Shown here in pieces: positions 34,091-45,314 of a stretch of 64,000 nucleotides of DNA. The DNA comes from Datura wrightii (Eukaryota; Streptophyta; Magnoliopsida; Solanales; Solanaceae): assembly GCA_035772735.1 (NCBI GenBank), contig JASDFA010000019.1:65944001-66008000 (forward strand). The letters are read 5' to 3'. Every line of letters begins with the position of its first letter. The first letter of the stretch is position 1. The notes under the pieces were generated by a model. That model worked only from the letters and a program-made list of their open reading frames with translations, did no database searches and was not told where the DNA came from. A program made the position numbers and the translations under genes.

Positions 34091-34640
34091 TCACTCCTTC
34101 ATTCGAGTGAAACATTGACCAAACTGACAATCTGATAAACTCTCATGTAGCTCACGCTGCTTAACTAATTGAAAACACCCTCCAAGTTCACGCTGCTTAA
34201 CTGTGATGTCCTCATACTGAGGAGGCATCCTTGTTGCTTTAAGCACCTTGAAAACTACCTCTTGACCATCCACCCTTATAGAAATCTTGCTCGTCCTTAC
34301 CTGTATGATAGCATCTGTGGTGGCTAAAAATCCTCTCCCAAAAATAAGAGAAATTGTTGCATCTGCTTCGTAATCAAGGATTATGAATTCCATCGGTAGG
34401 ATGAAATGTCCCACCTTTATCAAGACATCCTCTATTATTCCATCCGGATAGGCAAGAGATCAATTTGCAAGATGCAAAGTCACTATGGTCGGGCATGGTT
34501 CACCTAGCCCCAATGTTCTGAATAGGGATGCAGACATCAAATTGATGCCCGCACCCAGATCACACAACGTAGAACCTACTTCCTTATTTCATATCACCAC
34601 TGGAAGGGTGAACCTCCCAGGGTCCTTTAGCTTTTTGGAA
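34091..34640 (-). pseudogene. E protease
   Basis: Active-site region LCDLGAGINLM on the minus strand near 34550-34580, so the catalytic Asp is kept. It is followed by PDGIIEDVLIKVGHFILPM and the IFGRGFLATTDAII end of the domain, matching C and D. The frame is interrupted once near 34450. After it there is a short local duplication (VKQREL twice). No RT follows. Confidence 0.7.
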
Positions 34641-34791
34641 ATGTTTTTTTGAACCCGAGAACTGCACTCTTTTGTGAGAGCCACGTTTCAAAATCTGTTA
34701 ACCTCCTCTTGTTGGCCATAATGTTCTTCAGGTACTTAGCATATTTTGGAACTTCCAGCATAAACTCTACTAATGGTAAGTTAACATGCAC

Positions 34792-36395
34792 CTATTTCAA
34801 CACATCAAGAAATTTTTGATAGGCTGAGTCCTCTTTCTGCTTCTTAAATCTTTGTAGGATTGGGGGCGATGGTCTGGCTGCTACAACTTTTGGTTGTGAG
34901 TTGCTTGGCTCACCAACCTCACTCTTGGACTTCATAACCTGTTCATCATCAACCTTATTTTCTCTAGGGATCACCTCACCCAGCTCTTTACCACTACGCA
35001 AAGAGATTGCACTCACATTCTCCTTGGGTTCTTCTCTGTATTACTCAGAAGTGCCCCTTTCAATCTATTAATCTGCTACAGGGACAATTTCCCCACCTGC
35101 CTCTCAACCTCATGGATGAACTTATGTATCCCATTAACCACTTGAGTTTGTTGAACCATCCACTACTTCATTATCTCCTCAAGAAAACTGCTTACCTACC
35201 GGCCTTGAGACCTTGGATAAGTGCTCTAGGGCCTTTGGAAGTTTTGATTCCCTCTCCATGAGGGATTGGCTGCATTTTGGTACCCCTAGCTATAGCCATT
35301 ACCTAAAAACCTCCACCACAACCTTGTTATCCTCAAAATATACAGATTTAGGGTAAAGTGGACAACTTGAGTATGTATGACCTTCTCCACATGCTTTACA
35401 TGATGGTGGTGAAGTCTGAACCTGATGGACTAACTGAAGTTGGCTTCCTACTGGTGCGATCACAAGCTTGCTAATCACATTCACTAGTTTGCTAATGTCT
35501 TCTTTGATTACCACAACACTATCTACCTTGAACTTCCCTAGCACCTTAGCTGTTGTGAATCCACTACCTGAGTCTTCATAATCTATATTCCCTGCTAACA
35601 TAAGGTTCAAAAGATCCAATTTCATTATAGCTCTTAGATAAGATTTGTCCTTGTGCGGTAACGTCAAGCATGATTTTTGAGTCGGGCTTTAGACCCTCTA
35701 TAAAGTTGTGTCCAATTATCTCCTTAGGCTTCATATGGTGTGAACAATCTCTCAAGTAGACCTTACATCATTCCCACGCCTAAGCTAAGATTTCACCATC
35801 TCTCTGCACAAAACCATAGATCATCCCTCTCAACTCCTTGGTTCTCCTTGAAGAGAAAAACCTATTGATGAATTTGTCAAAAAGAGCCTCCCACATGGTG
35901 GCTCATTTTGAAGGCACTCCTTGGCTTCACAAATCAGAAAGATTGTAAATAATGTCCGTTTAACATATTCATCTAACACATACTGGTAGTGGAAATTCTC
36001 ACTCAGCTCCAAAACATCAGCAAATGCCCGTAGGGGTCCTCATGTGGCTTGCCTTGATATTGGCAAGTGTTTTTGACCAACTGCACGGTCCCTTCCTTCA
36101 ACCCGAAGTTTCTAGTGATAGCCAGCTTGACAATCACTTTAGAAGCGTTCTCCAAGTTTGACCTAGCAAAGTTTAACACTGGAACCCTCTCCTGATTGGT
36201 TCCCTATGCCTTCTCATTATTCTCCATGATTAACCTTCGGACGGTGCTCTCAATTTCAGGATCAAAAAAAGGCAAAAGTGATTCCTGACTTCTTGTACTT
36301 GGCTTACACTGAACACACGACCCTATAAACTTCACAAAAACAAGAAAAAAATATAAAATATAAAATAACGAAATAAAAACCCAACCTACAAACAA
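34792..36395 (-). pseudogene. E gag
   Basis: Fragments in order: ESTVRRLIMENNEK (36235-36290), GTVQLVKNTCQYQGKPHEDPYGHL (about 36050), AKECLQNEPP (35900), and a zinc-knuckle-like CKACGEGHTYSSCP (35370-35410). The linker ISLRSGKELGEV follows near 35000, then the basic RFKKQKEDSAYQKFLDVLK (34800). The order matches C and D gag, but the sequence is diverged and broken by several stops and frameshifts. Confidence 0.7.
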
Positions 36396-36411
36396 TCAAA
36401 CAATATTCAAG

Positions 36412-36429
36412 TCCCTGGTAACGGCACCA
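36412..36429 (-). other. E primer binding site, tRNA-Asp type
   Basis: Minus-strand TGGTGCCGTTACCAGGGA compared with TGGCGCCGTTGCCGGGGA in C: three C/T or G/A differences. It lies 6 nt from the 5' LTR. Confidence 0.75.
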
Positions 36430-36435
36430 AAAACT

Positions 36436-37798
36436 TGATGTCACCCAAATGCACACAAGCGCACATGGTCGTCAAGTAATATAGGATTGCAAGTCCTGAT
36501 AATCGATCTCTCAGAGACTAGTCATTTCAATCATTTAAGGTTGTTTCTTATTTCTCTATTCTATCAAATAGTTGGCATGGGGAAGGGTTTGGAAATTTAA
36601 CTACAAAAAACATTAAATACAAAATTAATTAAAAACTATTGTAAACTAGGTTTTACTTCAAATGATGATAAAAATCTACGGAAATGGCCCTTTTAGTTTC
36701 AGGTTGATTCTTCAAGACGTGATTACACTAGAATGATTGTTCCTATGGTTGCTAATTACAAGTTATCATCCCATTCCTTTCCACTCTCTCGAGCATCCAA
36801 GAACTATCTCATGAACCCTAATGCCTATATCCCTGTGGTCACAGGAGAAACATAAAACGACGGTCATGCCTACTTGTATTTCAACTAAATAGGGTTGAAG
36901 GGTATATCCCTATCCTTAGTAACAATTTCTATCCTTTCACCAATGGGTGCAAGGGTCTTTGAATTCCTATTTTATATTTACCTTTAACCCTTTTGGTTCC
37001 CTTTCTCAAGTTCAACTGAAAGCCAATTGATTTACTCACAAGCAGATCAAGCTGGTGAATAAGACATTAAACAAGTAAATATAGATAACCATTAATGAAG
37101 AATCTAAAATAGTATAATCAAATATCAACCATCCACCATGGCTAAAACCTTAGAGTCTGAGTTATCCACTCATAGACAAGAGGAAAAACAAAGACTTAGT
37201 CATCATCATTCAAAGGAAAATGATTTAAAAAAAAAAAGAAGAAACCTAATGTAGAACTTGTCTCCTCTTCCAAGTAGTTTGGGCATAAGTTTCCTTTGAA
37301 GTTTAGCTTCGAGCTCCCACCCCCATCTTAGAACCAATGAGTTAGCCTAATTTAAACTCCTTTAGATCATCTAAGTGCCCCTCATCACTCATAGCCCTCG
37401 AGTGTTAGTCAAATTTCTTGGCTCTAGAACCAACCTGGAGCCCAGCCCCATCCATAGAACCAGAATTTTGGGAAATTTCTCTAGGACTGGAATTCTTTAG
37501 GGCTCTACGCCATTCATCTTGCCAAGGTGTTGAATGAAACATCTCTGAAGTTTGGGACCTGGCACCCAGCGCCATCCATAGCCCTAGGTCCTTCCTTCGA
37601 TGCTCCCAAATCTTCACAACTTGAGCTAACTCGGGTCCTTTATCCTTGGTTTCCTACTCAAAACAACTAAAATTGTTTGTTAAGCATACAAAACACACAA
37701 AAAACATAAATCTACTTTTCATAAGGATTATAAACTCAAAACAAGGTAAAATATGGGCAAAAACAAGTAAAATGGGCATAGAAATATTAACAACATAA
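36436..37798 (-). mobile_element. E right (5') LTR
   Basis: From TGATGTCACCC to ATTAACAACATA. It aligns with 8755-9265 and 28746-29821, with a shortened repeat array (37300-37620), which explains most of the length difference. Confidence 0.8.
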
Positions 37799-37800
37799 AC

Positions 37801-37836
<36 letters not shown>
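37801..37836. repeat. (AT)n(GT)n microsatellite at the truncated end of the A 5' LTR
   Basis: The other A LTR has (TA)n at the same place (45283-45310). Here the tract changes to GT repeats, and the upstream 1 kb of the LTR is missing. Confidence 0.85.
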
Positions 37837-39247
37837 ATGTTGAGTAAATATTCCATTAATGAGAATGACTTTACCCTTGTTGAATGAAATTCCTAGAATT
37901 CTTGAAATTGCTCTATATTATGAAATTCTCATATTGTTGGGATAAGTTAAGTTCTCTATTAGCTTCTAGTAGTTTAGACTAGTTAGAACATAGAGTCTCT
38001 TTAAAATCTTTTAGAAAATTATCAACTGATCGATTTGACTTCAGTCTAATTTCGTGGTGTCAATGGTGTCTCTCAGTTATCAGAATCAGACTCAGATTAT
38101 AGTTTTTGGTCCATTAGGCGGTCATGACATTTTAGTATATAGCTCTGACCAGCCTAAGGACCGCAGTTCAGTTACAGCTTGTTCTTAGACGGTTATGATG
38201 CTTTAAGAAAAGAAGCTCTCACCAGTCTAGAACCCAGTTTCAGAATCTGGTCAGATAAGACTCTCAAGGTACATGCAGTTATAAGTCCCTGACCAATCTT
38301 GAACCCCAGTTTCAAGCTATCAGCTTAGTAGTTCAGTTTAGGTTTTCCAGTGGGAGTAAAACTTAGCACCGAGCGGGCTGGGGTTCCAGCGCACCCAGGT
38401 ATCCAGAACTACGTTGCTAGTGTAGGTACGATATTACTTGTCCTGATTGGCCCCAGACTTTTGTGATCACCTAGTTCATGCCTTTATACCCTGGCAAGGT
38501 ATATTGGGTCCTACCGATGGGGTTTATACATGGAACTCCACGTCTAGCTCATGTGGTTATATGTCGGTTATAGACTCTCCCACTAGTCAGTCCAGTCTAG
38601 TTTCAGAATAAGCAGCTTAGTTTAGTACAGTATCTCAGATTTCAGTGTTTCAGACTTAGGGCATGTCCTTGACCATCAGAAATGGTCAGCTTGACCATTT
38701 CAGATTATATCAGTAGTTCAGTTCAGCTTACCTGTTGGTCATTGCGTGTCATTTCAGTTCATACTTTATATTCAGTTCTGTTTCTCCCACTTACGCAGTA
38801 CATTCAAAGTACTGACACATACTTTTATGTTGTATCATTTTACTATACAGCTGCAGGTTCTCAGACTCAGCTCCGTTAGTTGCTGCAGATCAAATTCTCC
38901 GCCTTAGTTGTGAAGTGTGAGTTCTCATCATCCGAGTGCATTATTTCTTCCTTGTAGTCAATTATTAGTTTCAGTTAGACTTTTAGTTAGTTGGGGGCTT
39001 GTCCCAGCAACTCCTCAATTAGATGGATTTCAGACATACATGATTTTTAGATTTATTAGTATTATTCAAATGTTTTCAGCTTTATGTTCTCAGACTTGTC
39101 TTTCATTGATGCTTTATGATATTGTTTCAAGTTCTATTATGCATGATTACTCGGAATACTATTGAATGATAGACTAGGGGTCGACTTGGAGCCACTTGTG
39201 GCTTCAAGTACCATGTTACATCCAGGGTGTAGGCTCGGGGCGTGACA
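37801..39247 (+). mobile_element. A 5' LTR, 5'-truncated
   Basis: It aligns with 45311-46512 of the 3' LTR (GTTGAGTAAATATTCCATTAATG; GGTCATGACATTTTAGTATATAGC) and ends CGGGGCGTGACA. The part equal to 44290-45290 is absent. Confidence 0.85.
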
Positions 39248-39250
39248 AAC

Positions 39251-39268
39251 TTGATATTAGAGCCCTAG
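39251..39268 (+). other. A primer binding site, initiator-tRNA-Met type, decayed
   Basis: TTGATATTAGAGCCCTAG, two transitions from TTGGTATCAGAGC over the first 13 bases. It starts 3 nt after the LTR. Confidence 0.7.
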
Positions 39269-39467
39269 GTTTAGAGTACCTCAGAAAGTCTAAAAGCCGC
39301 ATCGAGTAGAGTTCTGTTTATGGGTGTGAAGCGTGCCACACTTATGATGAGGAGGATACGAGATGTTATTAGGAAAAATTCTCATTTCTTCATATTCTTT
39401 ATCATGCATTTAAGTTCAATTCCAAAAATTCCCTTCTAATTCGTGGTCTGTTTCATTTCAGTGAACC

Positions 39468-40630
39468 ATGCCTCCCAGATGTGGTAATGGAAGAAGGGCT
39501 ACTAATGTCAACAGACCTGCCCCATCAGCCCCAGCAGCTCCTCAGGATGAATCCATATCCACTACCGAATTTAGGAAGGCCATTCAATTGTTGGCTCAAA
39601 CAGTCACCAACCAGGTGAACCAGCAGGTGGTTCTAGTAGCCACAAATGGGTCTGCAATTGTTGTTCGAGTGCGGGACTTTAACCGGATGAACCCTCCAGA
39701 TTTTTGTGGAATGAAGGTTGGAGAGGACCTACAAGGGTTTTTAAATGAGATTAGTAAGATCACTCGAATTATGGGTGTTAGTTCCTCTAAAAGTGCTAAT
39801 TTGGCTGCCTATCAGCTAAAAGGAGTAGCCCAAGTCTGGCATGACCAGTGGAAGGATGGCCAGTGAAAGCAGGACCAGTGGAGTGGGAAGAATTCCACAC
39901 AGCTTTCCTGGACAGGTTTTTCCCTCGGGGGCTGAGGGAGGCTAAGATGGCGGAATTTATGAATTTGCGTCTGGGTAATAGAACAGTGGAGGAATATGCT
40001 CTAGAGTTTACCAGACTATGAAAGTATGCTCTGGAGATGGTATCTGAGTCAAGGGCTCGCATGTCGAAGTTCCGAAAGGGAGTATCTAATCTGGCCCTCA
40101 AAGAGTGCAAGGTGGCAATTCTAATCAAGGATATGGACCTCTCTAGCTTAATTATGTATGCCCAGCTGATTGAGGCCGAAAAGTTGAAATATATGGCATG
40201 TAAGAACAAATGAGCAACGACTGTCCAGTCAGATTTCGACCATGAGAGCTCTAGCGGTAGTAGCCACCCGCAGCAACAACCCCAATAGCAATAGCAGCAG
40301 AGAGCCCCAGCTCCCCAATCTTTCGGTCCAGCTAGGATCGAAAGGGTGGGTAATCTGGAACTCAGTATCAGGATCACAGTATCGGGAACAAGTATCCACC
40401 TTATCCCAAGTATGGTCGGAATCACCTAGGATAATGCCTTCAGGGATGAGAGGGCTGCTTTGGGTGTGGACAGCTTAGACACAGGCTTAGGGAGTGCCCA
40501 TTAGCAGGGCAAGGGAGATCACAATCTACCATGTCATTAGCTCCAGCAGGTCAACCAGCCCAGCAGGCTAACACATCTGGAACAGATGGCTGTCAGCGCC
40601 AAAATCGTTTTTATGCTCTATCTTTCAGTT
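39468..40630 (+). pseudogene. A gag
   Basis: It starts MPPRCGNGRRATNVN at an ATG and reads 132 codons to a stop at 39864. The capsid region begins TEFRKAIQLLAQTVTNQVN and KSANLAAYQLKGVAQVW. Other frames then continue it to a complete CX2CX4HX4C zinc knuckle (CFGCGQLRHRLREC, 40456-40497). The length and order are usual for Tekay-type gag. At least one frameshift and several stops break it. Confidence 0.8.
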
Positions 40631-40659
40631 AGGAACAAGAAAGCTCACTTGACGTAGTT

Positions 40660-41064
40660 ACTAGTATGTTACATCTCTTCCATATAGACGTGTATTCCCT
40701 CTTAGATCCAGGAGCCACTATTTCATTCATGACTCCCTATATAGTAGTCCAGTTCAACATTAGTCCAGAGGTCCTCTCAGAACCATTTTCAGTCTCCACC
40801 CCAGTTGGCGAGTCAGTTAGAGCCAGTCGGGTGTATAGAAACTGCCCAGTCTCAGTCTTGAGTAAAGTTATTCTAGCTGATCTTGTAGATCTAGATATGG
40901 TCGACTTTGACCTTATTCTTGGCATGGATTGGTTACACTCCTGCTATGCCTTAGTTGACTGCGGAACTAGAATTGTCAAGTTCCAGTTTCCAAACGAGCC
41001 AGTGTTAAAATGGTCGGGCAGTTCAGCGCCTAAGGGTAGGTTTATTTCCTACCTTAAGGCCTAG
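40660..41064 (+). pseudogene. A protease
   Basis: SLLDPGATISFMTPYIVVQF holds an intact active-site Asp. It is followed by VDLDMVDFDLILGMDWLH. The pol frame is open to a stop at 41062. Confidence 0.8.
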
Positions 41065-42110
41065 AAACTCTTTTCCAAAGGATGTCTATATCATCTGGTT
41101 CGGGTCAAGGATTCCAACTCTGAGACCCTAACCATCCGATCAGTTCTAGTAGTCAGTGAGTTCCCAGATGTTTTTCTTGAGCATCTTCCCGGAGTTCCCC
41201 CTGAACGGGAAATAGACTTCGAAATAGATCTTCTCCCAGATACTCAGCCTATCTCCATCCCTCCTTATAGAATGGATCCAACTGAGCTTAACGTGTTAAA
41301 GGAGTAGCTAAAAGATCTTCTTGACAAGGGTTTTATTAGACCCAGCATCTCTCCTTGGAGTGCTCCAGTGCTATTCGTGCATAAGAAAGACGGTACCCTA
41401 AAAATGTGCATAGATTACCTTTAGCTGAACAAGGTCATAGTTAAGAACAAGTACCCTTTGCCTAGAATTGATGACCTGTTCCACTAGCTTCATGGAGACA
41501 ATTGTTTCTCCAAGATCAACCTCAGGTCAGGATACCATCAGTTAAGGGTCAGAGAGTGTGACTTACTGAAAATAACATTCAGAACTCAGTATGGTCATTA
41601 TGAGTTTGTGGTGATGTCCTTTGGACTCAAGAACACCCCAGCAGCCTTCATGGATTTGATGAATAGGGTCTTTAAGCAGTACCCATTGTATTTATCGACA
41701 ATATTCTGGTGTACTCCATAAATGAGGAAGAGCATGCCAATCACCTAAGGTTAGCATTATAGACCCTCAGAGATCGCCAATTATTTGCCAAGTTCAGCAA
41801 GTGTGAATTATGATTGAAGTCCATGAATTTCTTGAGTCATGTGATCTCAGGTGAGGGAACACAGGTAGATCCTCATAAAATAGCAATAGCGAAAGATTGT
41901 CCTAGACCTACCTCTCCGACAGAAATCAGGAGTTTTCTAAGTCTAGCCGGTTACTACCGACGGTTTATGGAATGTTTCTCCTCTACAGCCTCTCCTATGA
42001 CTAAGTTAATTCAGAAGAAAGTGAAATTCCAATGGTCAGATGCATGACAGAAGAGATTTCAGGAGTTGAAGAATTGACTCACTACTGCTCCGGTTTTGAC
42101 CTTGCCGGAA
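41065..42110 (+). pseudogene. A reverse transcriptase
   Basis: Recognisable RT: IDLLPDTQPISIPPYRM, SPWSAPVLFVHKKDGTLKMC, EFVVMSFGLKNTPAAFM, then FIDNILVYS in a shifted frame at 41691-41717. The second catalytic Asp is Asn (AAT at 41700-41702). It continues through FSKCEL and RSFLSLAGYYRRFMECFS to the RNase H. There are several TAG/TGA stops. Confidence 0.78.
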
Positions 42111-42520
42111 GGAAGAGAGGGGTTAGTTGTTTATTGTGATGCTTCCAGAGTTGGACTCGATTGCGTTTTGATGCAGTGAGGCAAAGTGATAGCCTACTCC
42201 TCCAGACAGCTGAAGGTCTATGAGAAGAATTATCCAACTCATGACTTTGAGTTGGCAGCGGTGGTTTTTGTGCTAAAGATATGGGGACACTACCTATATG
42301 GGGCTCACGTGGATGTATTCACGGACCACAAGAGCCTTCAATATGTGTTAAGTTAGAAGGACCTAAATATTTGTTAGAGAAGGTGGTTGGAGTTACTGAA
42401 AGACTACGACATGAGTGTGTTGTACCACCCGAGTAAAGCCAATATGGTAGCGGATGAACTAAGCAGTTTGTCCATGGGAAGTGTAGCTCATGTTGAAGAG
42501 GGAAAAAGGAAATGGTAAAG
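42111..42520 (+). pseudogene. A RNase H
   Basis: VVYCDASRVGLD keeps the first Asp. HDFELAAVVFVLKIW and DVFTDHKSLQY keep the Glu and next Asp. Stops occur at Gln/Ser codons inside. Confidence 0.75.
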
Positions 42521-44042
42521 GACATCCACAAACTAGCTCAGTTGGGAGTATAATTGGTGGATTCAGCTGAAGGTGGCATGATAATGCAATATGGGTCGGA
42601 TTCATCCTTGGTAGTAGAATTTAAGTCCAGACAAGATGAAGATCCAGTTCTACTTAAACTTAAAGAAGCAGTCCTCAGCGAGGAGGTTGAGGCTTTCTCC
42701 CAAGGGGGAGATGGGGTGCTTCGTTACTAGGGCATATTGTGCGTACCAGATGTTGGTGAGTTGAGACAGCAGATACTGGCTAAGGAACATAGCTCGATAT
42801 ACACTATTCACCCCGGTGCTACCAAAATGTATCGCGAGTTGCAGGATATTTACTGGTGGAATGGCATGAAGAGAGGCATTGTTGAATTTGTAGCTAAGTG
42901 CCCGAACTGCTAGCAAGTTAAGGTAGAGCACCAGGACCAGGAGATATGACCCAGGATATTAGCATACCCACATGGAAGTGGGAATAAGTAAACATGGACT
43001 TCATTAGGGGTCTACCTCGGACTCATCGGCAACATGACTCAATCTCGATAGTAGTAGACCGAATGACTAAGTCAACACATTTCCTCCTAGTCAAAACCAC
43101 AAATTCAGTTGAGGAATATGCAAAACTTTATATTCGGGAGCTGATTAGACTTCATGGGGTGCCATTGGCCATTATTTCAAACAGGGGTACCTAGTTCACC
43201 TCCCATTTCTAGAAGTCTTTCCAGAAGGAACTTGGCACTCAGGTCAAGATCAGTACACCTTTCACCCACAGACAAATGGGAAAGCTGAGTGGACTATTCA
43301 GACTCTGGAAGATATGCTAAGAGTGTGCGCGATCGATTTTAAGGGTAATTTGGATGACCATATGCCTCTAATCGAGTTTGCATACAACAACAACTATCAC
43401 TCTAGTATTCAGATGGCCTCGTTTGAGGCATTATATGGTAGGAGGTACAGATCTCCTATAGGATTATTTGAGGTTGCAAAAGATAACCTGATAGGGCCGG
43501 ACTCAGATTATGAGGCAATGCAAAAAGTTCAACTAATCTTGAAAAGATTGAAAACAGCTCAGAGCCATCAGAAATCTTACGCAGATGTGTGGAGAAGAGA
43601 GTTGGAGTTTGCAGTTGATGAATGGGTATACTTACCCATGAAAGGGGTGATGAGATTTGTAAAGAAGGGGAAACTCAGTCCAAGGTATGTGGGAACTTAT
43701 AGAATTTTTAGGTGTATCGGCAATGTGGCTTATGAACTAGAGTTACCTTCAGAATTAGCAGTTGTACATCCAGTTTTCCATGTGTCACTTTTGAAGAAGT
43801 GCATCGGAGATCCAACCTCAGGTTTTCCATTGGACAGTGTGGGAATAAAAGTTAGTCTCTCATATGAGGAAGTACCAGTCCAGATCCTTGACCATCAGGT
43901 GCGTAAGCTGAGAAACAAGGAAATAGCTTCAATCAAAGTCTTATGGAGAAATCAGCAAGTTGAGAGAGCTGCATGGGAGGCCGGAGCAGATATGATGGCC
44001 AAATACCCGCACTTGTTCCCTACCAGCTCCAGCACAGCTTGA
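42521..44042 (+). pseudogene. A integrase with chromodomain
   Basis: The zinc domain EHSSIYTIHPGA...CPNC lies at 42790-42912. The catalytic core follows: MDFIRGLPRTHRQHDSI, then ISNRGT, where the usual motif has Asp in place of Asn, and a Glu in KAEWTIQTLED. From 43314 the last 242 codons are open: FEALYGRRYRSPI, VFHVSLLKKCIGD and the chromodomain with VPVQILDHQVRKLRNKE and AAWEAGADMMAKYPHLF. In chromoviruses this domain is thought to direct integration to marked chromatin. Confidence 0.82.
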
Positions 44043-44276
44043 GATATTAGTTTTGACCCTAGAACTCAATTTAGATTTCATAAGTTAGTTCAGATGTTCA
44101 AGTCTCTATTATGTTTTTGAATGTATGTATGATAAGTAAATCATGTTCAGTTTTGTATTTTGAAATAGAGGTAGCCATTCCGGCAGTTTTGAAGTTAAAT
44201 GAATAGTATTTGGAAATTTTGATTGCTATTTTTCTGCTTCTCGCATGTTTCCTAACATTTGAGGATGACTGTTTAC

Positions 44277-44289
44277 AAAGGGGAGATAT
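44277..44289 (+). other. A polypurine tract
   Basis: AAAGGGGAGATAT directly before the LTR start TGTAATGCCC. Confidence 0.75.
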
Positions 44290-45277
44290 TGTAATGCCCT
44301 GGAAACTAAAAATCTAATTGTGGGACTTAAATTAGAAAATTTGGAAAAAAACTGCAAAAATGTTGCAGGACAGCCCACCTGACAAGTCGTTAGGTAGCCT
44401 CACGACTTGTTAGGTAAGCAGTGAGGAGAAGGCAGGATAATGTAAAGGAAGAGAGGTAGTGTACCTAACGAGGGACGTCAGAAGTCATGGTCACCGACCA
44501 CGATCCGTTAAGTCACTCGTGGTTAGGCCTAAGTTGGGAATATTTTGAGTTGACCAGTGTACTTGACAAGTGGGTGAAACGAGTCATCACCTGTGGCAAT
44601 GACTCATTAAGTGACTCGTTACCTAGCCTAGAGTTAAATCTTCAGCATTGAACCGGTGTGGTCCACGACTGGTGACCATGACTCGTGGTCAGTGACCATG
44701 AGTCGTGGTCAATCACCACGACCGTTTAGGGACACCTGACAGTTTTTCCCAGCGAACTTCTAAGGGCTATTTAGTAATTTCCTATTCTCCAAAGCCCTAA
44801 ACCACATCTTTTTAGGCATAAATTCAGACTTATTAGAGGGTTGGGATGGTTCCTTCCCTCATTCTCACATTATTTCTCAGAAAATCATCGAAGGTTCTCT
44901 CAAGAAACTCTCAACCAAGAGTAGGGTTTTCCTCCATTGCAGCAGTTCAAGTCTCCTTCTTCAAGAAACCTTAACTCAAGTATGTGGGGTTTTAGCAAGG
45001 GGATTGTTCTTCCCTTGTGTCCTCAAAATCCTCCTCAATTTCCTCTATCAGTTTTAAGCCCTGACTTCTCGAGTATGAAAAGGATTCATGGTTATTTTCA
45101 TTGATTCCACTTAGAATGTGGTTCATGTATATTGTTGATATTATCCCCATAAATTCCTTATCAAATTGTCAGTGTCTATATAAATTGAATCTAAGCCCTA
45201 ACTTTTGAGTTATGATTTTGTTTATTGAACTTCCTCTAGCGAAGGGAGAATTCTTTGGGCTGAACTTCCTAGACTTT

Positions 45278-45314
<37 letters not shown>

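Larger units (their letters stand above)
8755..37798 (-). mobile_element. E: Athila-like element without RT/RNase H/integrase, containing B and C
   Basis: The LTRs are at 8755-9265 plus 28746-29821 (left, split by B) and at 36436-37798 (right). Internal order on the minus strand is PBS, gag, protease, post-pol motif, U3-like repeats, intron, ORF2, 3' noncoding, PPT. No RT, RNase H or integrase sequence is found between the protease (34091) and ORF2 (32778). Possible target duplicates are ACATG (8750-8754) and ACATA (37799-37803). Its own sequence without B and C is about 9.6 kb. The LTRs are clearly diverged, so it is older than B and C. Confidence 0.75.
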
